From: an uncultured SAR324 cluster bacterium | Lineage (GTDB): Bacteria > SAR324 > NAC60-12 | Direction of reading: 5' to 3' | Assembly (NCBI GenBank): GCA_902562015.1 | Contig: CACERX010000004.1 | Coordinates: 11,817 to 75,816 of the forward strand | Length of the DNA: 64,000 nucleotides | Part shown: positions 24,668-34,845 of the stretch, in pieces | Position numbering within the stretch: position 1 is the first letter of the stretch | Layout: each line of letters starts with the position of its first letter | Program-made: the position numbers and the translations under genes | The notes under the pieces: model-generated | What the model was told of the DNA's origin: nothing | What the model saw: the letters and a program-made list of their open reading frames with translations, nothing else | Database searches by the model: none

Positions 24668-27213
24668 AAGCTCTTAAAAAAGAACTTGAAAAAAAGTCAT
24701 CAGCGAGCTCCGAAAATAGGGATAAGTTTCCAATGGATGATTATACAAGCAATAAAAACAGTCCGTACTCGGACAAATTTGATCAGTTTGAATTAAATTT
24801 AAAAAGTAAATTGGCAGGCAAACCTATTCCTCACGATTCAGCGCTGGGACACGTAACTGGAGAGGCTTTATTTGTTGATGACATTACACCAGTAAAGAAT
24901 GAATTAATTGTGGATTTCATTTCGAGTCCTGTTGCTCATGGAAATATTAAAAGCCTTAACTCTAAGGAGCTTGCTCAGCAAGATGGAATTGCAGGAGTGT
25001 TCACACATGAAGACATTCCAGGGGAAAATCTTTACGGACCAGTTGTTCAGGATGAACCAATTCTGGCATCGGATATTGTTCAATATGTGGGTCAGCCCGT
25101 TGCAATTATAGCTGGGGAATCCCAAAAAGCCATTCGAGAGGCTAAAAAAAAGGTAAGACTTAATATTAAAGAATTAAAGCCTGTCTACACGATTGATGAG
25201 GCAATATTGGCAAAACAATATATTGGAGAAAAACGAAAATTCAAACAGGGAGATTTTGAAAGGGCATGGAGAGAATCAGAGCACATATTGAAAGGAACAT
25301 TTGTATGTAGTGGACAGGAGCAGTTTTATCTGGAATCTCAAGCAGCTTTGGCCTGTCCTGGAGAGCATGGTGATATACACATTCATTCTTCGACCCAGAA
25401 TCCATCTGAAATACAGACAGTTGTCGCTGAAGCGTTAGGAATTGGTAATCATCAGGTTGTCTGTGTATGCAAGCGAATGGGCGGAGGCTTTGGAGGTAAA
25501 GAGACGCAGGCGGCAATTCCGGCGGTTATGGTCGCATTAGTAGCTACAATAACAGGTCGACCGGCAAGGGTCGCATATACTAAAGATGATGATATGCGCT
25601 CTACCGGGAAAAGGCATCCATATAAAATTCATTACAAAGCGGCCTTTACTTCAAAGGGAAAAATTACCGGTATCAAATTTGATATCTATTCAAACGGTGG
25701 TGCAGCAGCAGATTTATCTGGTTCAGTCTTGGAAAGAACTTTGTTTCATTCTGACAACGCCTATTATATACCTAACCTAATTTTCAATGGTGTTATATGT
25801 AAAACAAACTTTCCTCCCAACACAGCATTCCGTGGATTTGGAGGGCCACAGGGAATGGCTAATATTGAAAATGTGATTCAGGAAATTGCCATTTACCTTC
25901 AAAAGGACGCTCTAGATATAAGGCGTATGAATTGTTATACCAATCGAGGTCGTAATATTACACCTTATGGGCAGGTTGTAAAGAATCATATTCTTCCAGA
26001 AATAATAGATCTGCTTGCTGAAACATCTCAATACAGCAAACGCATGAAGCAAGTGGAAGAGTTTAACCACAAGTCACAAACACATCTACGCGGATTGGCA
26101 TTGACGCCTATGAAATTTGGAATTTCATTTACTACAACATTTCTCAATCAAGGAAATGCATTAGTTAATGTTTACAGGGACGGGACTGTTCAGGTTTCAA
26201 CAGGTGGTACTGAAATGGGACAGGGATTAAATACGAAAATTAGGCAGCTGGTTGCAGATGAATTTGCGATTTCTTACCATGATGTAAAGTTAATGATTAC
26301 GTCAACTGAGAAAAATAATAATACACCTCCAACTGCAGCTTCAGCGAGTACTGATTTGAACGGAATTGCAGCGGTGAATGCTTGTCAGAAAATTCGCAGT
26401 AAATTATGCGTAGTTGCCAGAAATTACTTTAAAAATCGAGAGAAAGGCCTCAAACCTTCCGTCAAGCAAATTTGTTTTGAGGACAATAGTGTCTTTGATA
26501 AGCGCAATCCTAAAAACAAACTTGCTTTTCGAAAACTGGTACAGCTGGCATTCATGGAGAGAGTAAGTATGGGTGAGAGAGGTTTCTATCAGACTCCGGA
26601 AATCCAATTCAATCGTGATACAGAAAAGGGGGAACCGTTTTTTTATTACACTATGGGAGCATCGGTATCTGAAGTGCTGATAGACCGTTTTACCGGACAG
26701 CTAAGCCTTGAGCGAGCGGATTTGTTGATGGATATTGGTGAATCAATTAATCCAGGAATTGACCGTGGTCAGATAATCGGAGGCTTTATTCAAGGGTTGG
26801 GATGGGTAACTAATGAAGAACTACGTTACTCCGATAAAGGAGAACTACTGTCTTTTTCACCTACAACCTATAAAATCCCCAACATTCAGGACCTTCCTGA
26901 AATATTCAACGTTGAAACTATCACTAATCCTCACCATCAAATTAATATAAGACGAAGCAAAGCTGTAGGAGAACCTCCTTTAATGCTTTGCTTATCAGTT
27001 TGGTCTGCTGTTAAGCATGCTTTATCCTCTTTACAAAAAGGCGCATGTCCTCAGTTGAACCTTCCAGCTACTGCAGAAGAAATTCTTCGCAGAATGACAG
27101 AATTGAAGCAGCAGGATAAACATAATACAGCAAAGCATGATGCTGAAAAAGAATCAGAAGTTGTTGTGGTTCAACAAAATGAACTTCCCATCAAGAAAAA
27201 ACAAGCGGCCTGA
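24664..27213 (+). CDS. xdhB: Xanthine dehydrogenase large (molybdenum) subunit
   Basis: The 849-residue protein has the molybdopterin-subunit landmarks of the xanthine oxidase family: GHVTGEALFVDD, RMGGGFGGKE, AFRGFGGPQG (with the substrate-binding Arg), GTEMGQGLNTK and KAVGEPPLML, which contains the catalytic Glu. It has an N-terminal extension of about 45 hydrophilic residues and a charged C-terminal tail of about 35 that are not part of the core. The ATGA overlap with xdhA suggests coupling. The maturation factor XdhC is encoded 32 kb away at 59662-60723. Confidence 0.92.
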   Translation: MKALKKELEKKSSASSENRDKFPMDDYTSNKNSPYSDKFDQFELNLKSKLAGKPIPHDSALGHVTGEALFVDDITPVKNELIVDFISSPVAHGNIKSLNSKELAQQDGIAGVFTHEDIPGENLYGPVVQDEPILASDIVQYVGQPVAIIAGESQKAIREAKKKVRLNIKELKPVYTIDEAILAKQYIGEKRKFKQGDFERAWRESEHILKGTFVCSGQEQFYLESQAALACPGEHGDIHIHSSTQNPSEIQTVVAEALGIGNHQVVCVCKRMGGGFGGKETQAAIPAVMVALVATITGRPARVAYTKDDDMRSTGKRHPYKIHYKAAFTSKGKITGIKFDIYSNGGAAADLSGSVLERTLFHSDNAYYIPNLIFNGVICKTNFPPNTAFRGFGGPQGMANIENVIQEIAIYLQKDALDIRRMNCYTNRGRNITPYGQVVKNHILPEIIDLLAETSQYSKRMKQVEEFNHKSQTHLRGLALTPMKFGISFTTTFLNQGNALVNVYRDGTVQVSTGGTEMGQGLNTKIRQLVADEFAISYHDVKLMITSTEKNNNTPPTAASASTDLNGIAAVNACQKIRSKLCVVARNYFKNREKGLKPSVKQICFEDNSVFDKRNPKNKLAFRKLVQLAFMERVSMGERGFYQTPEIQFNRDTEKGEPFFYYTMGASVSEVLIDRFTGQLSLERADLLMDIGESINPGIDRGQIIGGFIQGLGWVTNEELRYSDKGELLSFSPTTYKIPNIQDLPEIFNVETITNPHHQINIRRSKAVGEPPLMLCLSVWSAVKHALSSLQKGACPQLNLPATAEEILRRMTELKQQDKHNTAKHDAEKESEVVVVQQNELPIKKKQAA

Positions 27214-27261
27214 AAGTTATATTCTTTACATGCTGAGTTTCGCAAGTAGAGCTTGAATGAA

Positions 27262-27290
27262 TTGACTTTTGGGTTTATTTCTCACATATT
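27262..27290 (+). promoter_or_regulatory. Candidate sigma-70 promoter of ilvC
   Basis: TTGACT (27262-27267), a 17-bp spacer and CATATT (27285-27290) give a plausible housekeeping promoter about 60 nt before the ilvC ATG. Confidence 0.4.
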
Positions 27291-27352
27291 GTGTCCTAAA
27301 TTAATTGCAAAATTTGTTATAAAAAATCAGGTATTAAACTTGCGGAGAAACA

Positions 27353-28396
27353 ATGAAAGAAATTGATATAAACGGAATTAAAGAAACTATAGTTGAGCGT
27401 TCAGATTATCCGATTGAACAATGTAAGGAAAATCTGGCGGATGAAGTTACAGCAATTCTTGGTTATGGACCCCAGGGTAGAGGACAGGGACTTAATATGC
27501 GTGATCAGGGGTTCAAAGTAATTTTGGGGTTGCGAAGAGGTAGAAGCTGGGACAAGGCTCTTGAGGATGGATGGGTTGAGGGAAAAACTCTCTTTGAGAC
27601 AGAAGAGGCTGCCAGTCAAGGTACTATACTTCAATACTTGCTTTCAGATGCCGGTCAGATTGCTGCATGGCCAATGGTTAAATCCAGTTTAAATGAAGGT
27701 GATGCGCTTTATTTTTCACATGGTTTCGGCATTGTTTTTCACAAGGACACGGGAATTGTACCGTCAGATAATTTAGACGTGATACTGGTTGCACCTAAAG
27801 GCAGTGGTCTGACAGTTAGAACTCATTTTCAGGCTGGACGCGGAATTAATGCTTCATTTGCAATTAATCAGGATTATACAGGGCGTGCAAGAGATCGCTG
27901 TATTTCAACAGCTTTTGCGATTGGCTCGGGTCATCTTTTCGAAACTACATTCGAGAATGAGGTCCACAGTGATCTAACTGGAGAACGTTGCGTATTAATG
28001 GGATTGCTACAAGGTGCATTTTTGGCTCAATATGAAGTCCTGAGAGAGCATGGACATTCTCCTTCAGAAGCCTACAATGAAACAATAGAAGAAGCGCTTC
28101 AAAGTCTTTATCCTCTGGTTTCAGAAAAAGGAATGGATTGGATGTATGCAAATTGTTCAACCACTGCCCAGAGGGGTGCATTGGACTGGGCACCAAAGTT
28201 TCGTGACGTAATCAAACCTCTTGTTGAGGAATGCTACCAAAATGTGTTGAACGGAAATGAAGCTAAAATTGCTATAGATTCCAATTCAAGTGAAGATTAT
28301 CGTGAAAAGCTGGAAAAAGAACTAAAGGAAGTTAGTAGCCAGGAAATGTGGCAGGCAGGGAAAGTCTTGCGTAATCTTCGTCCGGAAAATTTGTAA
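27353..28396 (+). CDS. ilvC: Ketol-acid reductoisomerase
   Basis: IlvC performs the Mg- and NADPH-dependent second step of branched-chain amino acid synthesis. The NADPH-binding GYGPQGRGQG is at residues 37-46. HFQAGRGINASFAI, DLTGERCVLMG and the metal-binding glutamates in the C-terminal knotted domain (IEEALQSLYP, CSTTAQRGAL) are present. The 347-residue length suits a class I enzyme. GGAG upstream (within GCGGAGAAACA) supports the ATG. No ilvB, ilvN or ilvD is adjacent. Confidence 0.9.
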   Translation: MKEIDINGIKETIVERSDYPIEQCKENLADEVTAILGYGPQGRGQGLNMRDQGFKVILGLRRGRSWDKALEDGWVEGKTLFETEEAASQGTILQYLLSDAGQIAAWPMVKSSLNEGDALYFSHGFGIVFHKDTGIVPSDNLDVILVAPKGSGLTVRTHFQAGRGINASFAINQDYTGRARDRCISTAFAIGSGHLFETTFENEVHSDLTGERCVLMGLLQGAFLAQYEVLREHGHSPSEAYNETIEEALQSLYPLVSEKGMDWMYANCSTTAQRGALDWAPKFRDVIKPLVEECYQNVLNGNEAKIAIDSNSSEDYREKLEKELKEVSSQEMWQAGKVLRNLRPENL

Positions 28397-28415
28397 AACA
28401 ATCTGCAATGTTATA

Positions 28416-28742
28416 ATGAGCATCGTAAAATTACTTAATGAAGGAAATTTTTTTGAAGTACAGAAGAGAACTAAACGCTCTGACTCTTTGGAGAAGGAAT
28501 CAACTCCATTTTGCGGGGCACTGCGTCCTCATAATAACCCTAACATGATTCTATTACTAACCAGCCCCCTCGAATCTCGAAGCGAAGTTTTTGAGTTCAG
28601 GTCTGAAGACATTGCATATGCAGAAGAATTGTCTAGTCTCTCAAAGCCAAACGGTGTGACAGTAGAACAGGTTCGTTTATGGGTAAAGAATGGAAGCCCA
28701 GCGATGAGAATGGAACCAGTCCGTGTTGGAACTGACAGTTGA
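28416..28742 (+). CDS. Small conserved-looking protein, function unknown
   Basis: This 108-residue protein is not recognised. It has no signal peptide or membrane segment. The C-terminal half looks like a folded domain: FEFRSEDIAYAEELSSLSK, then VTVEQVRLWVKNGS and MRMEPVRVG. The gene begins 19 bp after ilvC, so it may share that transcript, but nothing in its sequence ties it to amino acid synthesis. Confidence 0.6.
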   Translation: MSIVKLLNEGNFFEVQKRTKRSDSLEKESTPFCGALRPHNNPNMILLLTSPLESRSEVFEFRSEDIAYAEELSSLSKPNGVTVEQVRLWVKNGSPAMRMEPVRVGTDS

Positions 28743-28856
28743 AAGGATTTTTATTCTCTAATATACCAACTGCATATTCAAGTAGTGTAGACTTTTAGGT
28801 GTCTTTATGGTGAGCTCATCCTAAATGTTCTTTGCCTGATAATTTATTCCCAAATC

Positions 28857-30827
28857 ATGCCTTCCCGCTATATTCCAGCTTGGAACTTTTTCAGTTACTT
28901 TTACAAATTAAGGCAGACTCTGTGTCTGGCAATAATAAGTATTATTTTGCTTCCTGGGTATGCAAGTTCCCAGTTTGATGATGAAGTTGTAATTCCTGAA
29001 AATGTCGTCACTTTCAATTACCGTTTAGAACCGAATAATCCTCGCCCTGGAGAGCATGCTCGTATTGTTGTTGAACTGGATGTACATTCCGGATGGCATG
29101 TTTATTCGATAATTCCCGATAAGGGAGAATTTGCTCCAATACCAACTTCATTAACTCTTGAGAACGAGTCACTCATAATGATCGGCCCTGTATACGAGAG
29201 TAACCCGATCACTGCCAAAGACCCTGTTTTAGACATGTTGCTGAGTTTTCATAAAAATACAGCCACATTATTCCAAAACATCCGAATCTTTGAAGACATT
29301 AAGGGCGGATCAGTGAAGAATAGTTTAATAAAATTACGTTATCAGGCTTGCAGCGATCGAATCTGTCTTCCTCCAAAAACAGACGAGTTATCTGTAGATA
29401 TTTCTATCGGAAAGGGTAATGTTCGTGAGAAATATAAATTGCCACAATTTGCAGTTGACACACCCCCGGAAAATCTTTCGGAAATTGATCAAGCTCTTAG
29501 CGGAGGGTTCCTTGGATTCATGGGGCTGGCTATAATTGCAGGTTTTTTGGCTTTGCTTACGCCATGCGTTTTTCCAATGATACCGGTAACAGTTGCTTTT
29601 TTTACTAACCAAAGTCAAACGGGAACAAGAGAAACATTGCGCCTTGCTTTGCTTTTTGGTGTTGGAATAGTTTTTACATATACTGTGACAGGCATGCTCC
29701 TTTCAGTAATTCTAGGTGCAGCGGGTGCGGTTCAATTTGCAACTAATGGCTGGATAAATCTGGCAATAGGGGCGATGTTTACTATTTTTGCTTTAAGTCT
29801 GATGGGGTTTCTTCAGTTAAACGCTCCGGGTGGCTTAACAAACATTGTTGACCGCTGGTCACGGCAATTGAAAGGAACATTTGGAGTGCTTGCTATGGGT
29901 CTAGCTTTTACATTGACTTCCTTCACCTGTACTGTTCAGTTTGTTGGCACTATGCTTATTTCTGCTTCACAGGGAATGTGGTTCTGGCCTATAGTTGGAA
30001 TGCTGGTATTTTCAACTGTTTTTGCATTTCCTTTTTTTCTACTTGGTCTTTTTCCACGCCTAATTCAGAAGATGCAATCAAAGTCAGGAAGCTGGATGGA
30101 GCATCTCAAAATAGTCTTAGGATTGCTTGAACTCGCAGCAGCCTTCAAATTTTTCAGCAATGCTGACCTGGTTTGGCAATGGGGTTTGATTAACAGGGAA
30201 TTTGTACTGGTCGCGTGGGTAATAATTTGCTTGGTAGGGACATTATTTTTGCTGGGTATGCTTAAAATACATCATGTTAGGGTGATTAAAACAGGTAGTA
30301 CTGGATTTGCCGCTGCATTTGTTTTTGCTGCTCTGGGGATTTACCTGATACGTGGGTTAGCTGGTGTCCAGTTAAATCCTTGGGTAGATACTTTTCTACC
30401 TCCGGATTTGCATATTTTAGAACAAAATAGTCTGGCATTTTCAGAAAGTACTGGCAATAGCTCAGAAATTAAAGCTCAATCACTTTCTTGGCATAGCGAC
30501 TTATCCTTAGCTTTGGAGAAGGCAAAAGCTGAAAAAAAGAATATTTTTATTGATTTTACAGGATATACTTGCGTCAACTGTCGATGGATGGAAAAAAATA
30601 TTTTCTCTCATCCGGATGTAATTGAGCTGTTTAAGAATAAATTTGTGCTAGTACATCTTTTTACCGATGGAGGAGATAAGGCTGAGGAAAATAGGCAAAT
30701 ACAAATTAGCAGATTTCAAACTGTAGCCCTACCGCTTTATGTAATTCTTGATGCAAATGATAATGTACTTGCCAAACACGCCGGGATTATGGAGCCTGTT
30801 GAACTTTTTCTGCGATTTCTGAATTGA
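28857..30827 (+). CDS. dsbD: Thiol:disulfide interchange protein DsbD
   Basis: DsbD passes reducing power from cytoplasmic thioredoxin across the inner membrane to periplasmic thiols. The 656-residue protein shows all three parts: a signal peptide and DsbD-alpha domain (YQACSDRICLPP holds the Cys pair); a CcdA-like eight-helix membrane domain with Cys in LLTPCVFPMIPV and FTCTVQF; and a C-terminal thioredoxin domain with the CVNC redox site. CcmA-dependent cytochrome maturation also needs reduced apocytochromes, a possible link to the CcmA-like ATPase at 330-1034. Confidence 0.92.
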   Translation: MPSRYIPAWNFFSYFYKLRQTLCLAIISIILLPGYASSQFDDEVVIPENVVTFNYRLEPNNPRPGEHARIVVELDVHSGWHVYSIIPDKGEFAPIPTSLTLENESLIMIGPVYESNPITAKDPVLDMLLSFHKNTATLFQNIRIFEDIKGGSVKNSLIKLRYQACSDRICLPPKTDELSVDISIGKGNVREKYKLPQFAVDTPPENLSEIDQALSGGFLGFMGLAIIAGFLALLTPCVFPMIPVTVAFFTNQSQTGTRETLRLALLFGVGIVFTYTVTGMLLSVILGAAGAVQFATNGWINLAIGAMFTIFALSLMGFLQLNAPGGLTNIVDRWSRQLKGTFGVLAMGLAFTLTSFTCTVQFVGTMLISASQGMWFWPIVGMLVFSTVFAFPFFLLGLFPRLIQKMQSKSGSWMEHLKIVLGLLELAAAFKFFSNADLVWQWGLINREFVLVAWVIICLVGTLFLLGMLKIHHVRVIKTGSTGFAAAFVFAALGIYLIRGLAGVQLNPWVDTFLPPDLHILEQNSLAFSESTGNSSEIKAQSLSWHSDLSLALEKAKAEKKNIFIDFTGYTCVNCRWMEKNIFSHPDVIELFKNKFVLVHLFTDGGDKAEENRQIQISRFQTVALPLYVILDANDNVLAKHAGIMEPVELFLRFLN

Positions 30828-30843
30828 TACCATCAAAAAAATT

Positions 30844-31938
30844 GTGAGTTACCAGACTTTTTTATTTTTGATCCTTGGGATATTAACGTTCTGTGGTGGT
30901 TGCTCAGACTTAGGTTACTACTGGCAAGCAGCATCAGGGCATCTGGATTTGCTTAGTCGCAAACAGGACATACAGGAATTAATTGATTCGCCAAATACTG
31001 CGTCAGAATTAAAGCGAAAATTAAAACTTGTTAAGAGTGTTAGAAAATTCGCGATGGAGAAATTGGCTATTCCTGAACATGATGGCTATTCTGGCTATGT
31101 AGAACTTGACAGTCCATATGTTACCATTGTAGTAACAGCAGCTCCGAAACTAGAATTAAAAGCACATAAATGGTGTTATTGGTTCATTGGGTGTCAGGAA
31201 TACCGTGGTTATTTCGATGAAGAACAAGCAAGAATATTCGCTGATCAATTGCAACACCAAGAAGTAGATGTGTCCGTTAGACAGGTTACAGCTTACTCTA
31301 CATTAGGTTGGCTGAATAAATCCTGGATGCCTGATTATTTCTCAGATCCTGTGCTTAGTACATTTCTGCGGCGCAATGATATTGAAATGATTGCAGTGCT
31401 GATCCATGAAATTGCACATCAGGTAGTATATGTCAGCAATGATACATCATTTAATGAATCATTCGCGGTTTTTGTTGAACAGGAAGGACTGAGACAATTT
31501 CTGAGCTATGCTGAAGAAAAGGATATGCTTTATAAAGACAGAGTCGAGTTATATCAATGGTATTTGAATTCAAGCAAAGATCGTAAATTATTTAGACAAC
31601 TAATTAATTCAACATTTGAGGAAATGGATAAATTGTTTTCTTCCGAACTTGCAAATACTGATAAACTGAGAAAAAAACAGCAATTGTATGATAATTTGCG
31701 TGAGAATTATAAGTTACTTAAAAATGAATTTCTAGTGCTATCATATGATAATTGGTTTAATAGGGACTTGAATAATACTCATTTGTTAGGTGTAAGGCGC
31801 TACAATAGCAAGGTTGAAAAATTTAAGAGTTTGTTTGATCAACATGGCAAAGACTGGAGACTGTTTTTCCAAGCGGTACGGGAACTGGCAGATGAATCTA
31901 TAGAAGAACGTAACCGTAGATTGTCGCAGCTAAACTGA
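30844..31938 (+). CDS. Predicted lipoprotein aminopeptidase (COG4324-like)
   Basis: A GTG start, 16 bp after dsbD, gives a hydrophobic leader ending in a probable lipobox (Cys20 within FCGGC; position -3 is unusual). The zinc-binding HEIAH is at residues 188-192, with a following NESFAVFVE (about 204-212) supplying the third ligand. This pattern matches putative aminopeptidases of the PF10023/COG4324 group, which are predicted from sequence and little studied. The C-terminal third is helical and charged. Confidence 0.8.
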   Translation: MSYQTFLFLILGILTFCGGCSDLGYYWQAASGHLDLLSRKQDIQELIDSPNTASELKRKLKLVKSVRKFAMEKLAIPEHDGYSGYVELDSPYVTIVVTAAPKLELKAHKWCYWFIGCQEYRGYFDEEQARIFADQLQHQEVDVSVRQVTAYSTLGWLNKSWMPDYFSDPVLSTFLRRNDIEMIAVLIHEIAHQVVYVSNDTSFNESFAVFVEQEGLRQFLSYAEEKDMLYKDRVELYQWYLNSSKDRKLFRQLINSTFEEMDKLFSSELANTDKLRKKQQLYDNLRENYKLLKNEFLVLSYDNWFNRDLNNTHLLGVRRYNSKVEKFKSLFDQHGKDWRLFFQAVRELADESIEERNRRLSQLN

Positions 31939-31946
31939 ATGATTTA

Positions 31947-32534
31947 ATGACGAAAATCTCTTTCAGTAGATTACGTGTTATACTTATAGACCGTGATGGT
32001 GTAATTAACCACGAACAAGGTCCTATTCTAAATCCAGATCAATTTGTGATGATTCCCGGCAGTGCTGATGCAGTGGCTAAAATCAATTCAAAAGGCTGGA
32101 AATGCTTTGTAATTACAAACCAGGCTGCCATTGCCAAAGGAGAACTGAGTGAGGACGTATTTGAACAAATAACAAATAAAATGCACCTTGAACTTAATAA
32201 GTCTAGAGCACAGATTGACGGACAATATTTTTGTCCGCATCATCCTGACTGGAAAAACGGCAGGAGGCGGAAAAATCCAGTATCTTGTTTATGTCGGAAA
32301 CCAGGGATAAGAATGTTAGAACAGGCTTCTTCTGAACATGGTTTCGTTCCAGAAGAAGCTGTATTTATTGGTGATACCACTACTGATTTTGCGGCCGCTT
32401 CTGATTGGGGCGTATTTTCCATCGGTGTTCGTACCGGTTGGGCAGGAGAGGATGGTAAGATGTCAGTTTTTCCTGATTACTGGTCAGATGATCTTAAGAG
32501 TGCAGTTGATTTTTTGCTTCATAATACTGCTTAA
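31947..32534 (+). CDS. HAD phosphatase, GmhB-like (heptose bisphosphatase)
   Basis: The HAD nucleophile motif DRDGVIN (D15, D17) starts the domain. A zinc-binding site of the GmhB type is clear: CPHHP followed later by CLC (SCLCRKPG). The final motif FIGDTTTDFAAA holds the last acidic residues. GmhB removes the 7-phosphate from D-glycero-manno-heptose 1,7-bisphosphate in LPS core synthesis; histidinol-phosphatase relatives share the fold and zinc site. It lies 8 bp after the aminopeptidase-like gene. Confidence 0.82.
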   Translation: MTKISFSRLRVILIDRDGVINHEQGPILNPDQFVMIPGSADAVAKINSKGWKCFVITNQAAIAKGELSEDVFEQITNKMHLELNKSRAQIDGQYFCPHHPDWKNGRRRKNPVSCLCRKPGIRMLEQASSEHGFVPEEAVFIGDTTTDFAAASDWGVFSIGVRTGWAGEDGKMSVFPDYWSDDLKSAVDFLLHNTA

Positions 32535-32729
32535 TTATTAATTAGAACTTAATTTGTTGGGCAAATTTTATAATGAACTTCTTTTATGATACAAATAACT
32601 TGAGACAAATATGATGAACAAGCTAACCTGAGTCAATTCTTTTCCTCCTTTTCAATTACTAATTTTATGTTTTTAAAAACGTTTTGCCAGCTTATTATAA
32701 GATATAGCATGTCTTTTTTCCTTAAGTCC

Positions 32730-34082
32730 ATGGTTATAATACACACAGAAATTAGGAAAATATTTTATTTATTTATTAGTTTTGTATTTTTTTCAGGAAC
32801 TGCTTCTGCAGTATCTCTTGTTGATGGTCTATATGCAAAAATGCAAACCTCAAAAGGGGAAATAATTTTACAGCTTTTCTACAAACGAGCTCCATTGACT
32901 GTTGCAAATTTCGTTGGCCTTGCTGAAGGTATGAAAGAGTGGAAAGACCCGATAACAGGCAAGACTAGAAAAACACGTTATTACGATGGATTAAGTTTTC
33001 ACAGGGTAATCGATGACTTCATGATACAAGGAGGAGATCCTCTGGGGAATGGTACTGGTGGTCCTGGCTATACATTTCAAGATGAGTTTCATCCTGATCT
33101 CAAACATAGCAAGGCCGGAATTCTTTCAATGGCTAATGCAGGAAAAAACACAAACGGCAGCCAATTTTTTATAACACATGTTCCAACTCCACACCTTGAC
33201 AACAAGCATTCTGTTTTTGGCGAAGTTGTTGATGGAATGAAGGTCGTTAACTCAATTGGCAAAGGGGACCTCATAAACACTTTAACTATCATTAGGAAAG
33301 GAGAATCAGCAAAGTCTTTTGATTCTGTATCAATAGAAAAAATAGTTGCCGAAAAAAATAAAAAACTTGCAGAGAAAAACAGGAAAATTATTCCAAAACC
33401 AACATCCGAAATAGATCCTTCAAAAATTCCGGATTCAACACAAGTCGATGCGGAAGAGGTCAGCGCACAACTATTGGTAATAGCATACAAAGGCTCACGT
33501 TCACCTAAGCAGAATATTTTTTATGATAAGATTGAAGCAAAAGAAGCTGCAGTGAAACTTGCAGATCTTGCTCGAAGAAAGGGAGTCAGTTTTTCTGATT
33601 TGATTAAGCGGTTTTCTGATTTGCCTCAGCAGTCAAAACTTCCTCTGTTGTCGGTAAAAAATAATTTGAGTGAATTTTTACAACCTGCAATGCAACTTAA
33701 AGAAGGACAAGTAAGTGATCCAGTTGATTCACCTTATGGATTTTTAATTTTCAACCGTATTAAAGTAGATGCAATTAGTGCCAGCCATATACTCATTTCA
33801 TATAAAGGTTCTTTGCGTTCGGAAACAAATCGTGATCGCAGGGACGCCAGAAAATTAGCTGAGAAAATTTTGAAAGAACTTAAGAACGGGAGAGATTTCT
33901 CTGATTTAGCCCGTAAACATTCAGACGGACCTTCAGGTCCTAAGGGTGGTGACCTGGGAAGATTCGAGCGTGGGCAAATGGTTCCAGAGTTTGATCAGGC
34001 AGTATTTGGCCTCGAAATGGGAGCCATCAGTGAAGTTGTTGAAACTAAGTTTGGATATCATATTATTAAACGAACAAAATAA
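32730..34082 (+). CDS. Fused cyclophilin-parvulin peptidyl-prolyl isomerase
   Basis: The frame opens at 32667, but the ATG at 32730 gives the best signal peptide (cleavage near ASA-VSL), so 32730 is preferred. A cyclophilin domain follows ([31 protein letters not shown]). A ~55-residue charged linker leads to two parvulin-like domains. The first (about 265-355 of the mature numbering) is degenerate. The second is canonical, with [33 protein letters not shown] and GYHIIKRTK. The two isomerase families are normally separate proteins, so this is an unusual fusion. It would act on periplasmic folding. Confidence 0.88.
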   Translation: MVIIHTEIRKIFYLFISFVFFSGTASAVSLVDGLYAKMQTSKGEIILQLFYKRAPLTVANFVGLAEGMKEWKDPITGKTRKTRYYDGLSFHRVIDDFMIQGGDPLGNGTGGPGYTFQDEFHPDLKHSKAGILSMANAGKNTNGSQFFITHVPTPHLDNKHSVFGEVVDGMKVVNSIGKGDLINTLTIIRKGESAKSFDSVSIEKIVAEKNKKLAEKNRKIIPKPTSEIDPSKIPDSTQVDAEEVSAQLLVIAYKGSRSPKQNIFYDKIEAKEAAVKLADLARRKGVSFSDLIKRFSDLPQQSKLPLLSVKNNLSEFLQPAMQLKEGQVSDPVDSPYGFLIFNRIKVDAISASHILISYKGSLRSETNRDRRDARKLAEKILKELKNGRDFSDLARKHSDGPSGPKGGDLGRFERGQMVPEFDQAVFGLEMGAISEVVETKFGYHIIKRTK

Positions 34083-34099
34083 AAGTTAGGAGATAATCT

Positions 34100-34825
34100 T
34101 TGACAACTGCTGGAATCATTATTATAGGTAATGAAATATTGTCAGGTAAGGTTACAGATAAAAACTCCCCATACCTTTGTAAGGAACTTAGGGTTCTTGG
34201 TGTTGAAGTAAAGCAGATCATTACTATTCCTGATGTTCCAGAAGTAATTGGAAAGACTGCACTGGAATTTTCAAAAAGCTTTAATTGGGTATTTACTAGT
34301 GGTGGAATTGGACCGACACTTGATGATTTAACTGTTGCTTCAATCGCAAAAGAGTTTGGAGCACCACTTTATGAATCTCCACAGATTATGGGAGCTATAT
34401 ATAAGTATCGAGGTGAAAATATGACTGAAGCTCACCGCAGAATGGCCATGATACCTGAGGGATCAGAGTTGATTGAATATGCAGAAGGTCGTCCACCACA
34501 ACTTCAGTTTCACAATATTTTTATTTTTCCAGGAATACCAGAATTTCTGAAAATACGGTTTTCCGGGATAAAGGAACGTTTTAGGACAACACCAATCGTA
34601 ATGAAACAGATTTTCCTCAAGGCAGATGAAGGAGACATTGCAGCTTCGCTCGATGAAACCCAACAAGCATATCCCGAACTGCAGCTTGGTTCCTATCCGA
34701 AAATTTCCGGATCAGACTATAACGTTAAACTGACTCTTGAATGCCGTGATGATCAGTATTTGCAAAAGGCCTGCGATTTTCTGTGTGAGCGTTTAATTGA
34801 TGAAAGCATTATAAGAATAAAGTAA
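34100..34825 (+). CDS. CinA-type molybdopterin-binding domain protein
   Basis: The 241-residue protein has the MoCF-biosynthesis/CinA N-terminal fold: IIIIGNEILSGKVTDKNSPYL and FTSGGIGPTLDDLTVASIAKEFG. It lacks the C-terminal nicotinamide-mononucleotide deamidase domain (PncC) of full CinA. A TTG start follows AGGAGA at 34088-34093. Stand-alone members are of uncertain function; ADP-ribose pyrophosphatase activity is known for the domain in full-length CinA. It sits between the isomerase and gpmI genes. Confidence 0.82.
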   Translation: MTTAGIIIIGNEILSGKVTDKNSPYLCKELRVLGVEVKQIITIPDVPEVIGKTALEFSKSFNWVFTSGGIGPTLDDLTVASIAKEFGAPLYESPQIMGAIYKYRGENMTEAHRRMAMIPEGSELIEYAEGRPPQLQFHNIFIFPGIPEFLKIRFSGIKERFRTTPIVMKQIFLKADEGDIAASLDETQQAYPELQLGSYPKISGSDYNVKLTLECRDDQYLQKACDFLCERLIDESIIRIK

Positions 34826-34845
34826 ACAAACTAATAAATTTGTTA

